DNA of 64,000 nt, from contig JAKNDB010000110.1 of NCBI GenBank assembly GCA_024305405.1, positions 3,968,001 to 4,032,000 on the forward strand, written 5' to 3'. Made by a program: the position numbers and the translations under genes. Below, piece after piece: positions 1 through 13,400 of this stretch. How positions within the stretch are numbered: position 1 is the first letter of the stretch; each line of letters opens with the position of its first letter. Source of the DNA: Dirofilaria immitis. Lineage: Eukaryota; Nematoda; Chromadorea; Rhabditida; Onchocercidae. The notes below the pieces were generated by a model. The model saw only the letters and a program-made list of their open reading frames with translations, was not told where the DNA came from and did not search any database.

Positions 1-212
1 TTGTATCATTTTATAGCAGCGAAAGTTTATAGCTAATTCGATTACTATCACTTTTACCAATATTTCTGTTTTGTTTTCTGATAATTAGAATATATTTAAT
101 AATCGATTTATCTCGTCCTTCAATTGTATTATAACTCTTCTGTTTTTTATTTTTAAGTTTTAATATTTGAAATGCCAGAAATTAGACTTAATTTTGCGTT
201 AATGTCGTGCAG

Positions 213-821
213 GGAATGTCTTTCATTCGCAAATATTTACGAGCATTAAGTGATCATCCAACAAAGCCTGGAGCTGATGATGTATCGCTCCGAAAATTTA
301 CGAACCAATTTTTGCGTAAAGATGGTGTATTCATGCTTCGAATGATCTCAACTCACGCCGGTGAATTAATGAGTAGTGAATTGGTTCTTGCTTTATGGCA
401 GGCAAGGATTTTATATAAATTAATGAATTAATACTATTCATCGAAGTCCGAACTGAATTTCATGCATTAAATCCAATTTATTATATCATTTTTGTGCTTT
501 GGTTGAAATTTAATTTTCAATTGATCGTATTTCACAAGATTGGTATTCTGATCGGGAAATCAAATTGTAGAATATTGAAGAGCAAAAATCTCACAAGGAC
601 ATATGTTCCCTTGTTAAATGATTGAAAAATCTTGAATTTCTAATTAAATCAGTTAAAATCATCTATCGGAACTAACCATATTGGTCTTACAAAGAAATAC
701 TAATAATTTTCAAATGGATGAATTTTAGTGATTGCGCATATTCCAGGACTTCAATAATATCGATCGTTCGTCCGTTCAATTTTGGGATGCTGAACATGGT
801 GCTGGGACACTGAACGCCTAA
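213..821 (+). CDS. Innexin, C-terminal part (gap-junction channel subunit)
   Basis: Two exons are visible: 213-401 and 747-821 (stop TAA 819-821). The gene continues off the left edge. Innexins are four-pass membrane proteins that form invertebrate gap junctions. The visible part is the cytoplasmic tail after the last membrane segment. Its stretch [13 protein letters not shown], followed by [15 protein letters not shown] and then DFNN, has the innexin C-terminal pattern of a long helix with a conserved LRM and LW. The first exon opens after GTGCAG and ends at a CAG|GCAAGG donor, so the last intron is GC-AG. This is supported because joining at phase 0 gives LWQDFNN and a short tail ending in GTLNA. 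Reading through the donor instead gives an unrelated tail and an early stop. Which innexin this is cannot be told from about 88 residues. Confidence 0.88.
402..746 (+). other. GC-AG intron in the innexin gene
   Basis: The donor is CAG|GCAAGG and the acceptor is ATATTCCAG. The GC donor has otherwise perfect consensus context, as expected for natural GC-AG introns, and the two flanking exons join in frame into a normal innexin C-terminus. Confidence 0.75.
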
Positions 822-1550
822 TTTTTTTAATCGATGTTAAAAATTTTGAGGTTTGCTCTTTTATCATTGCTATAATCAAGACGACTGACTGATCATTGTT
901 GAAAACTTTTATTCGGATTTTAAAAAATCTATTTTACATAAAAATAATTATAACTTGCTGCTGTAAAAAAGAATTATTTGACCAATTCTTTGTTTTTTCT
1001 TTTTCTTTCTATTTTTGAGCTATTTCAATAGAAAGTTTTTTTTTTTTTTTTTGCTATGATAAATAGTTTTGCGTTTGATGATAAGGAAACAGCACCATTC
1101 GTAAAATCCTCGAGGAAATTGTCGTTTTTTCAACCGCTTCCGTTGTTCTTGGTGATTAATAAGGTTTCCAGCGGGAATTCTTCAATTTTTTTCATCTCAA
1201 ACCGGAATTTTCATTTTAATTCCAACAAAACATCTTCCTCAATTTTATCAGTTATGCCACCACATTATTATCGTTTCTTTTCATTCGATTGATAAAGCCT
1301 TGCAATTTTAGATATCTTTGAGGAATTTCACTATTCAAATTAGGAAATCTTTAATAATTCATATAAATAAAATCAAATTTCTCAATCTATCGTTTTGTTT
1401 CAGATTCGCTCTAAAATTTCATTTATTTTAGTTGGCATTTGGAGCTTATATTTACTTCAATAAAATCAATGGTACGATCAATTTACGTGTTTTATAATAA
1501 GAAAATGATCCAGAAATTTTATTATTGCAATATTAATTATAAGCGATAGC

Positions 1551-1595
<45 letters not shown>
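1551..1595. repeat. (AAT)n microsatellite
   Basis: About 15 uninterrupted AAT units. A second, interrupted block of the same unit lies at about 1653-1688. Confidence 0.95.
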
Positions 1596-4436
1596 CAATA
1601 ATGATAACAATAAGAATAATAATAAATATAATAATAGTTATAGTAATGCTAACAATAATAAATAATAATAATAATAATAATAATAATGATATTAACATCA
1701 AATCTCATTTCATTAACTGCTATTACTTTGCAACTGCTATTATTACCGCTACTATGTTTAATGTTATTTTATTTATTAATGAGCTATACAATTTGTAGTT
1801 TCTGTTGATTACAAAATTGCTGGTCTCTAATAATTGCAAAAAGTTTTAAAGCTCAAATTTAATGCACTGCCAGATATCGTTATTCTTAATTGTATAATGC
1901 TGTTGTCAGCATGCAGTCCTTATAATATTTCAAAATGTTTATTTAATTCAAAAACCTATGGAATTTGTTTTGTTGCAAAAATCGATGGTGATGATAATGA
2001 AAAATGAGAGAAATTCAGGCTAATTAAAATATGAAAAGATTTTAGAATTAGCAAATGTAAGAAGAAAATTTACAATCTATAGGATGAAATTAAATTTATT
2101 GATTCAAGATAAAAAAAAAAATTAGGGGCAAGATAAGATTGCTGTTGATGATAGCATGAAATTTCAAGGCATTCTCTGTATCCATCCTTTCATCATCTAT
2201 TCATAAATAAATTTATATTAATTTTAATATATCTTCTATGATTAAATAATCTTATCGATATTATTGCTATTGATGCTGCAATTTTAGAATTCTAATATCT
2301 TACGGTCGCAACTTTTTAAAAAAATACATCGGCAATTGTTTGAGCGCAAAATAATCCAATGTAAAAAAGGATCAAATGATCCTTTATTAAACTTAGCTGA
2401 AATTGGATTCGGATAGATAGAATGAAAGAATGATTGCTCTGAATCTTTGTGATAAGTGAAATAATTCCAATATACTGAAGTTCGGGAAATAATTGTCTTG
2501 ATGTAATTTTTCCTTTGCACTTCCTGACGATTGGACATTTCCAGACCGCTTATTTTTTATTAAAAATTCTTTCATGAATTTTATACCTTATGATGTCACT
2601 TGCCTTTGATAATTTAATGCTGTATGGTCCGATAAATGATAATAGCATGATGAACATTTTTTGCCATAAACTTTTTGTGAAATTCGAGTTTATTTTAAAC
2701 TAAATTTATCGATTTCTTATAGCAATCTCCCGCCAATAAGTGTCATTATGTCCAGCAGATTCAAGTTCCTCATGAAGTGATTTAAATTAAGACAGAATAC
2801 GATGAATTTCTTCAAACTGTCAAATAAAATCTGAATACAAAAACGATAAGCAAAACAGAGGGACAAAACTCCCATGATTCCTCTCTTCTAGTCCAACATA
2901 TTCTGCAATATGTTTTTTATAGAGCTGAAAATTTTCTTTTCAAATCTTTCGCTATTTTCATTTAATCAAATTTGCTGACATTAGAAAATGGCTGTAAATT
3001 CCTTTGAACTCTTGGAACATGACAATTTATAGTAGATAGTTAATATTTATTAAATAAAGTCTCGAGAAAATGGAATTTTATAATTAACAAAATATTTTAA
3101 AACAATAAAGAACCAAAAAGACATTACAATGACCCGTAAAAAATTTTGCACATTATCTTATCGTTTATATTAAACGTAAATTATCATAAGCCCTGTATGA
3201 TAATAACAATGACTGCGATAGCAATGATCATACTGATATTGATTATTGATACATTACAGCTAATGGAGAAACAATCAATAAAAAATATTCTATGAAGATA
3301 TGTATAGTGTGCTTGACGTTTTTTGAAAACTTTGTCCATTCTAAATTTTTGTTGCTCGAAGGAATATTAAAGGTTCGTTCAGCATAAATTGATGACAAAA
3401 AAATTTTTAAGACAAATATGTCATTTTGAAAGTACAGAAAATGACAAGTACAAAAGTAGTCTTGAATATTCTAAATAATGCAAATTGTGTAAAGCAATAA
3501 ACAAACTTTTTAACGACTGTATAGGATGAAACAAATAAGCAAATAAAAAGTTTCAACGGATATTTCTGACTGACTGATACCACGAATTTCATTTTAGAAT
3601 AATATTGGACAGAAATTATGTCAACAGCAATATGTAATTTAATCAAACTAATGCAGCATATTTTAAATTCAAGAATCTTTCACACTTTTCCTCAATAAAT
3701 CATCGCAGTTGAAAATCCCATTAGTAAGACCACACTTTAACTTCGATTTTTTAGATTTGCGCGTTGTAGTCGCTTAGCAGAAAAGAATTGGAAATGACAA
3801 ATTAGAGAATTAGATAATAAAATATAAATATAAATCAACATGCAAAACAACTCCAAACTCTGAATTATTTTGTATATTATCGTCCAAAGCACTGAAAAAA
3901 AAGATAAGGCAACACAAAAATAAATATTTAGATGGGTGCGTCTTTTGATAATGACTGATATTTGTTTTAATTTATCTGGACATTCATAAAATTTAAAAAT
4001 CTCGAAATTTTAAACATGTTAAAAATGCCAGATGGAGATGAGATAGAGGGCAATATGTTTTAAAATTTATCAATCACTTGTTAGTTGATTTGATAAATTT
4101 TAAGGAAAGAGATGCATTTAAACTTGATATATTGAAGGGACTACTATAAATTTCAAACTTATTACTGATAATAGCATAAGAAAGATGAGGTTCAACATGA
4201 ATGTACATACATACAATCATACTGACTATTTGATGAAGGAATCATCAATAAAGTAAAGCAAATAATTTTTTGAATTTTTCAAACAATTACATTATTCACA
4301 TTCTAAATTTAAGACAATATTCGGGACGTAGAAAAATAAAAGTAAATTACTTCTGATTATTTTGAGCATTTTAATTGATTTTGTTGTTATCGTTATTGTT
4401 CTCCTTATTATTCCTAATATCATCATCATCATTTTC

Positions 4437-4587
<151 letters not shown>

Positions 4588-4884
4588 CTTTCATCATCCT
4601 CCCATAATCCTTCGGCTTCAAACATCGGCACTTCCTAAAATACAGAAAAAAAGGTCTTTCAATTGAATACTTTTTATGATATTTGCTTCAGACAAAACAA
4701 ATACACAAGAACGTTTAAAATTACATCGCAATTTCTGCTTCAGCATTTCTGCTTTGAAGGATAGTGTTGATTCAATTCTTGAACAGAATGTAATTAGAAA
4801 ACTTTAAATTTTTAATTTCAAATAATCTGGATTAGAAGAAAATTTCATAGATTTAAACTAAAACTAAAAATGAAGCAAACATTA

Positions 4885-7800
4885 TTATGATATTCGGCCA
4901 TTATAACGCCTTTCAGGACCATCGGGATTTTCACGGATGCACTTATCGATGTAGACCATCACATTGTGCAATCTTTCTTTCCATTGCAGGATAATGCTTA
5001 TATGCCAATATTGGAGACAATGGATCTTTTGACATCGATCTTTAAATAAATATGAAGTCGAGAACTAAAAAGAAAACTCATGTAATATGAAATCTGAAAA
5101 AAATGAGAAAGAAAAATTGCTTACTGATGAAGTGCCTTTGTTAATGAGATAGGCTCACGATAATATTTCAATAGTGTAAGGAAAGTTGACGATCTCAGGA
5201 CGCAACACTGCCGTAAAGGTAACAATATATCATCGTCATCAAAATCCGTCCTCCCAAACCTATAATGAATACCAGTGATTTCTTTTTCATACTGAAAATA
5301 AGTTCCCGGAAAATTTTAATATTACGTAGATGATATCAATATCTAAAATCTGTGATCATCGAAATTTATTGATTAAATACTTACGCTCTTCCGTTATCCA
5401 AATGAATAGCATAAGATGGGACGAAAATAGAAAATGCTTCATAATGATGTCGATCCTGATTGCCTAAAATACATATCATACACATCACCACTTTATCCTT
5501 CCAATTTGAAAATAATATTAGCTTTTCAGGAAATTGAAATCTGTTTTGTTAAACTCACCAATCAAATAATCCATAACATGAAAGTCGATAAGATCAAGTA
5601 ACATGCGTCCATGAGCATAAGGCTTTGTTGTTTTTACGCTTTCTCGACAATAATCCATATTGCGTTGCCATTCAGCTATTTGGTTTTTCTTCGAATATGT
5701 TCTACAAAAAGCAATTAATTATTATTTCGAAAAACCAGTGTTTTTTTGCATATGATAAAAAATTTAACTAAGTGTTAAGTTATTCTACTGCCTAAATATT
5801 GGCTGAATTTTTCGGTGAATTTTTTAAATATTTAAGAATATTTCCTAAAGAATTTTATAAAAGAAACAATAACATTTCTGACCTTCTATAAGGTGACTTG
5901 TTGTGCTTTCTGGGGACACTGTTTTCGTCTGGAAGGAATACTTGCACTGAACCTTCCCTAGTATCCGGAGTACCACAGATAGCGTGTGATGTGTCACAGT
6001 AGTAATCACATTTGCTCACAAAACATAAATTTTTAGCTGAAAATGATGAAAGCATTTGAAGTGGTTAGAGAATAGTTTCAAAAAATTGCGATATAATTTC
6101 TAATCGTACTATTCTTACCTTTCGTAATTAAGGCTAAATGGGATGAATTACAATTAAAATGTACATAAGTGCCTAGGCATCCAATTTTGTGCAGGACCAG
6201 TACCAAAATACCAACCTTTCCAGAAAGCTTAAAATTCGAATGACGGTATCATTGAGAAATTGGCATAATCTACAACCTGCAATAACCTGCAAAAGTGCAG
6301 GATCAACCAAATTCACTCGCCGCAATTTGCAGCTGTTAACAAATAATATTAATTGACAGAAACACATACCTGGCGAGATGAAAAATGTTTTAGCTAAACG
6401 TTTCTCCGCTTTGTTCCGTAAATCGGACGTTAAATTGACAATACGGCCAACAGTTGGTATAGCACGCCGAAAGCCAAGTATTCTAAATACGAACGTAAAC
6501 GCAAATTACATAGATTTAAATCTAAATCGTATATTTCGATTAATATAAAAGCCGAATCACAGAGAAGGAAAAGGAGCGAGAGAAAAAGAAAATGAAAGAA
6601 GAGAAAGAAAATACATACACCTGAATTACTTCGTGGGTACGGGGGAATTCAAACAAATTCTAAATTTTATAAATTAATCATTAATGCTTTCTTTCGGTTT
6701 GACAACTCGATGACATACTTGTCCATATGAAATGTTGCAATTTCAGCATTATGACGCTCGAAATCGCTGAAGTAAAAGTGATTCGGATCGGATTCATAAT
6801 CACGGCCGAATCTGGAATTTTAAATACTTCTTCACTATGCCTTCTATTCCTGCTCTCTTTCCCCGTCTCTTTCGTCCGAAATTTTTCTCAGTTTTCAATA
6901 ATTCCCATTATTTCATATTCCCTAAATTTATTTCGAAATTTATTCTATTCCAAATATATCTAAGTATTCACATTGATTTTCTCTGCATTGGGCTTTTTTT
7001 TTGTTTTTTTAGCTTATAGCAAAGTGATCCTCAGCAATAACCTTTTCTAAGCTTAAAGTAGTGCAAAGATTATTTAAGTGACAGTGATATATTATGAGCG
7101 AATTTTTTAATGACAATCATAACAGATACGATCAAAACCAGTTTCGGTTGAGTTATTGTTTGTTTAAAATTTTGATTGTTGAATAGATCTGATAACCATG
7201 AACGTTGCTGTTTGATTTTAATGTGAAGTCATCGGATCTTAGCACGATTACGTTTCTCACCATTCTCATTCACGGACTTTAATTTTTTTTTTTACTACGA
7301 TAAATGCTTAAACAAAAGAAAATATACCGCATAGGTTTGAAAACCGCTTGTTGGTCATTTTCAAATGTGAAGATAAGTTTAACTTGCGTGCCACCATCCA
7401 TAATGGAGACAGATTTCAACGGCAGTTTGGTAAGGTCATTTAACAAATTTTTTATAACCTGCAGATATGAATAAAAAAGATGTAAATTATTTTTAGATTT
7501 ATGCAGAAAAAATTAGAATTAATGAATCTACTTTAAGTTATCAAAACAGAGCAAATAGCTGCTATTCAGCCATTTCCTTTCTTGGAATAAATATCTAGCT
7601 CGTGTGGAAGATCTTATATTACAATTCCTGCTATTGACTGTGAATATTCACCTTTAGCTATCATCAGCTAATGTAGCATTCATGCGGGGATGAATTAGAC
7701 AGCCTTATCAATCGCTACGATGAATATTTTAAAATTAATGATAAAAACTGAGAAAATTTGTCACCATAATCTCAGTTTTCATTATCATAACAGTATGATT

Positions 7801-9009
7801 TTATAATGTTATCAAAGCTTAATGCATACTTCATCATTTCTATATACATCACAGCTGCCGATATCTGCATAAAACTTTTCCCATGAATCTCGTTCTGGTA
7901 CAACTTTTCTATAAATGAAATGTCATCAGCGACATATAATTTTCGAAAATCTACTGACTGGTCATCTTTGACATGTAAAAAAGAAAAATAAAGGCGATAT
8001 TACTTAATTTTAACCAAACCAATTGATTTATTTAATTTCAATTGTTTACAAATATTACTTTTATCACTTACCCAATTTTGTCCTTCCAAACTTGTCGCAA
8101 AGTTTCATTGCTTGGACATTCCTTTGCGATCATTTCCGAAATATTTAAATCAAATAAATATTGATCCAGCTGTTTCGCTAACGTCCAGTTGATATAGGGG
8201 ACTGAAAATTTCTTCTTTTTTGAAAAGATAATTTATGATGAAAGATGAAAATTAATTTACTCTGAATAGAAATTCTTTTCTTTTTATATCCCTGTTAAAA
8301 TTTTTGACCGTTAATAATTAATTTTTATCGAAATTTCTTAATTTCCTAACATAGAAAATGATTTTATAAATTTTGATTTAGTGCAATTCTAAAAACATAT
8401 TGAAAATCTTATGTACCAAAGAAACGAGAAACATCGCTATCCTCATTCATTAACTTATAAATATTTTGTTCTTGTACATAAGCAGCGTGAGGAATTGGTC
8501 GTGGAAAATTTAATTTTTGATATCTTTTCAACCATTCTGAAATAACTAATTATTCGGCAAATCCAAGTTATTAAATTTGTGAGATATCAGAAAATGCTTA
8601 GCAAAATTTATATGTTTATCTGATTATAACTATTCCAGTAAGGCAAGAGAGAGTGGATTTTTCAAATTTAGAAAAGTGCCGTATGTCAATCAATTGGATA
8701 TCACGGCTAAATAAAAAGAGTTGCAAGAGGCTCAGAGATCTCTACAATGGTACTTGAAAATCAATTTCCATCAATGATCCTTAATGCCTGAAGAACGGAA
8801 ATCTATTCATTAAATCGACTTATCATGAACTAAGAAGTACCATCAAGAAGAGATTTCCAGATATCAGCAAACTTCTGCAACACTTCCTATCGCAGTGCAG
8901 TATTTATCTTACCAGAATTTTCATCCTTTCGTATCACCGATAGCAAAATGATAGTGGTAAAAAATATGATGCAAACGATGACTGCCAATTTCCGAATATA
9001 TATCCGCAT
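4885..9009 (-). CDS. FAM20-family secretory-pathway kinase (FAMK-1/FAM20C-like)
   Basis: FAM20 proteins are Golgi-lumen kinases that phosphorylate secreted proteins on S-x-E motifs, or xylose in proteoglycan linkers (FAM20B). Twelve exons on the minus strand: 8913-9009, 8417-8536, 8072-8201, 7830-7908, 7328-7458, 6719-6811, 6370-6482, 5883-6036, 5559-5701, 5385-5463, 5125-5259, 4885-5039. All junction phases agree. The start is the only ATG in front of a type II signal anchor (residues about 8-25). Active-site residues are all present: Lys in AVFKPM (about 183), Glu in ERHNAEIA (about 209), catalytic Asp in GNQDRHHYE (about 356) and metal-binding Asp in HLDNGR (about 376). The Cys pairs of the family (YYC, AICG, QCC) are also kept. 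Exons total 1429 nt, one more than a multiple of three. The extra base lies at about 4971-4981, where AMER continues one frame over as RLHNV and IDKCIREN. Corrected length is about 475 residues, as usual for the family. FAM20C-type is preferred over FAM20B, not proven. Confidence 0.93.
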
Positions 9010-9833
9010 AGTGTTATCGTTTCAGTTGGAATCGGTGTTGATAATATTGCTGATATTGAAGCCGTTGTTATCGTTGAGTGTATCGTTGACTGTATTCCAG
9101 AATATTTACTCATTGCAAAACGTCATCTATGCATCGACTACTAAGACAGTTGGGGAGTTTGATCTGCCGATTCCCGACTACTATCAGTAATATACTGTAA
9201 ATGATTTAATATCGTTAATGTCACGCTTTTTTTTCATTATGCGTTAATACTGTATGCATTAATCAAACGTGATGAAAAGATGCTGTTGTATTTTTAATTT
9301 AATACCCTACCCTATAAATTATTATCCAGATATCATTAGTAAATTTTGTGGGCTATCACTCTCTATCGATTGAAGATGACAACGAAGTGTTATGAAATTT
9401 AAAAAAAAAAAAAACAAAATGATTATCAGAAATGAACGTTGGAATAGAATAACTTGCAAAATACCAATAATCGAGAAAAGTAAAAAATAAAAGAAAAACT
9501 TTTCTCTCAACTGTTGAAGTTAATGATCTTATTTAGATCAATATAATCTTCATCGAATATGTTAAACTTTGAAAATAGATATTGAAGAAAATGAATGAAT
9601 GGATTCAATCTATTTTATACATTACATATTATATTGGTATTTAGCAAATAATAAATATTTCATATAATTAATTTATATGTTACTTTCAGAGAAAAAAAAA
9701 TCTTTTGAAAAACGAAAATTACAATGAAAAGTTATAAACGATTGAGAAGAAAAAAAAATGAAATGAAAAATGAGCAATAAATGAGTCCAAATTGTTGAGG
9801 ACAAATGGTTGACAAGAACGGCTAATAGTGTGG

Positions 9834-9888
9834 TATGTGTATCTCTTCGTATATGTGTGTATATGTGCGTGTGTGTGTGTGTGTTCGT
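9834..9888. repeat. GT-rich microsatellite
   Basis: Alternating GT and TATGTG units, including an uninterrupted (GT) run near 9866-9883. Confidence 0.85.
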
Positions 9889-10427
9889 ACTGTCCGGTAC
9901 ACCCTCATCTGTACTATTGCTCCCTATTATTTCCATTCATACAAATTTTCAACGTAAATGGAGAAATTATATACATTGTCATCCACCTTCCACCAAAGAG
10001 AAAACATTGTACGATGAATATATAATAAAGGCACACTGATTGTCTTCTGATGTTTATTTGTTTATTATTTTTTTGTTTATAAACATACAAAGATCAATTT
10101 CTTAGCATCTTTCCTTCTTTCTAACATTTTCTATGCTTAAATATCTAAGATGGAGTAGTGAAGCTGGATTCAGAATGCATTCCAGAAATTTGAAGAAAGA
10201 AATAGCCATATGATCTTTGCTTCCACTAGGTAATACCAATATAAAGATAAATGAGAATCATTGAGAATTTATTAAGTTTTTTGACATGCAAAAATGTTAA
10301 GATGTAAATGAGAAATGCAAAGAAAAGTTAACAAAATATAGTCTAGCCATAAAAGGGAGAAGCACGATGAAACTTCGTAAAATGCGCTTTCGGAACTGGA
10401 ATCTCTGAATGCTAATGTTATCCCTGG

Positions 10428-10497
10428 GAAAATATTTGATGAAGTTTCGACCAACTTTTTATTTTTAAAATTGGTCCAAACTTCATCAAATATTTTC
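10428..10497. repeat. Inverted repeat: 27-bp arms, 16-nt loop
   Basis: The left arm 10428-10454 (GAAAATATTTGATGAAG...) and right arm 10471-10497 are reverse complements with one mismatch in 27, separated by a T/A-rich 16-nt loop. A third partial copy in the left-arm orientation lies at about 10591-10612 (GAAAAATATTTGATAAAG). Transcribed, this would form a near-perfect hairpin of microRNA-precursor size. It could equally be a palindromic repeat unit. Confidence 0.85.
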
Positions 10498-13400
10498 AAT
10501 GATTTAACGAGACATGTCTTGGTAAAATACATTTAAAGAGTATTTTTAGATGCAATGCATCATACCAAGAAATGGCCTACCAAATTACCATTGAAAAATA
10601 TTTGATAAAGTTTTTTTGTCTTTTTTAAAGGAAATAAGTACCTCCCATCATTGTACAGCTTGTTAAATTTTTGGTATTAACAAAAACTAGTGGAATTTCA
10701 TATGAATTCTGTTTATTCACCTGAAAACCATTCGTCCCTTATACACTTTCACTTAACTATTGACTTGGATCTAAATATCAAAATACTAGGCTAATATTCC
10801 TTAAACATGATTTTTCATCTTTTCGATAACAGTTATATCGTAAAACACATATCATCAGACTGTGGTAACAATATATAACTAAAAATCATGATGATATAGA
10901 AAGAAAATCATTATTTCTAGAGGAAAATGGTGAATCACTGTGGAAAGTTTGATTCAAATTCTAAGTACAAAAAAATTAATTGAAGGTTTTAAATGTTGAA
11001 AGAAAATACTGCCATTTTTAACCTTCCATTTAAAAAATATATGAAAATTTCTTCCTCATTTTTTTAACGATATTTTTAAAAAATTTATTGAATTTTTCTG
11101 CATCTTTTCGTATATTGATTAAGATAGGATAAAAAAATCATCTCCAAAAATATGGCTATAAATAACAATGAACTAAATAGTTTAAATCTTCACAACAATA
11201 GTTGCTTGGAAAATTTTAACTGTAGTCGAAAATGATCATTGAAATATTTTGGCATTTAGTTCTATATTCGCAAATGTCCCATTCCTCAAACATTTTCAGG
11301 AATACAGCTACACATTATTCAGGCCAATTAACAATAATACGTTGACTAGTATTAGTATCGATATTTGAAATCGATGGAAAATTAATGTATGCTATTGGTC
11401 TTTCATCTTTTGACAGCGCTCAAGAAAAATATCGAAAGTAATTTGTTGGAATTATATCATCTAGAGCAAATTTAATATCAGAGATGGAATTATTTAAGTT
11501 TTTCCTTATATCAGTGACTATGGAATGAAACCGGTTGTCATCCAGATGAGCAGTATGATAATGATAAAAAAGATTACTATCGCGGTGGTCGAAAAAATGG
11601 GCGGATGATATCTTTCAAAATAAAAATAAAAAAACTAAACAAACAATTGAGGAACGAAACGAAACGAGAAACGAAAAACGAAGCAATGAATGAAAAAGCA
11701 AATGAGAAATGAAAAGCGAAATAAAAGAAAAAAGTAAATAAATAAATAAATAACGAAAAGAGAAACAAAAAAAAAATCGGATGGTTCGAATGGTCAGTTG
11801 GTGAAAATATAAATAAAAAATTAGCCGTATGTTTCGCAAACTGATTGATAATCTGAAAGAATTGCTATCACCTAGAAGTAGGATGAGATAACTGAACATC
11901 GTCAATGCCAACAAATTGTGATTTTCAGTATTTCAGTACAGCAACAACATATATATATATATATGGCATGTAATAAAAATAAATAATCAATTCCAAGTCA
12001 TCATTGTATTGCCAATAATATCGGTCACTATTAATGATTCAGATACGAGATTGCGTTTCTCTCATTGTTACATCTATCTTCCCAAAACAATTAACCATGA
12101 AAATAATATCAGGATTTTAAAAATATGTTCAAGATATCTTATTATTTACGCAAGCGATGTAAACATAAAATAGAAGAAAGAAGGTGATCAATTTTGAAAT
12201 ATGATTGAACGCATACATCAGCTTATTATATTTTATGTATAACATTAAACCGACAAAAATTTGATGCAAATTTTCTAAAATAATTAATTTTAACAGGATT
12301 TAATCGTTCTTTGATTTAAAAATGCGATTATTATATTATACATCCAATTATTGTGATAAAACAGAATTTTCGAGAAATAAAATTTTAATAAAAATTCGAA
12401 TTGATAAAATAGGCTTAAATCAATATTTAAATGTATAAAATCAAAATGAAAAAAGTAAAAAATTATCGCTATAATATATTCCAAAAGAATAAAAGATTCA
12501 TCAAACAGATCGTAAAACAAATGAAATCCGAGCAGAACATTTAAAATAGTATTGGTTACAAATAGCAATGCGATTTTATAATGCAGAAAAGAGAATACAG
12601 TAAATGCACTATGTATGTCGTAAACATTTAAATCGATAATAAAGATCACTCATCATCTGACTCGTACATGATGAAACATGAAAAAAATTTTGAAAAGTAA
12701 CTGCCTATGGACAGCACAGTAGATGTTTTAAATTTAATATTAAATTTGAAAAGGTATTTGGTATAGGATAGAAATTTTATAGTTGAAAATCTATAAGTTA
12801 GTTGCAACAAAAATTAAATAATGTTCGATTCTAAACTTGTCAAAGATGAGTGGATATCTTCTTAGGATCAGCAAAATCCAACGCTCATGAAAACTTGAGA
12901 AATCGAAAATACTATAACTTGGAAATTATAAGACAGTCATGAAAAGAAAAAAGGAAACTTTTTTAAAAGGTTAATTTGCACCATGCATTGAAAAAATAAG
13001 ACGAATAAAAATTCATGTTATTTTCACAATGGGTAATGATTAGCTGACAAAATCAAAATTTTCATTAAATTATTTCTCTTCAAAAATTTCTTCCCGTTTT
13101 TCATGGAAAAAAATGCTCATTTTCTTCCGTTTCATTACAACAAAGAATGAACAGATAATGATACTGAAGTTATGCAAAAAAGTAGCAAAATGAACTTCGA
13201 AAATAATAATGGGGAGATTAAAGATTATCGTGATAACGAGACGATAATAAAGGTAGCATAATGCTCATAATCGAGTAATTAATTAACTGTACTTTTATAT
13301 ATCATTTCTTTTTTCGCTATTGAGATATTGCAAGTTTACAGAATCATACATCGTCCCATGTTGATATCGACTATGAAAAATATTTAAAATGGAAATACAT

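Noticed and set aside
6173..6367. 64-residue minus-strand open frame inside the FAM20 gene
   Set aside because: It lies in the intron between exons 6370-6482 and 5883-6036, which join exactly in phase without it.
8948..9190. Plus-strand 80-residue open frame
   Set aside because: It is antisense to the first exon of the FAM20 kinase, whose minus-strand reading is in phase with eleven further exons.
12290..12649. 119-residue minus-strand open frame
   Set aside because: Composition is dominated by Phe, Ile, Tyr and Asn from AT-rich codons; no motif, no neighbour exon.
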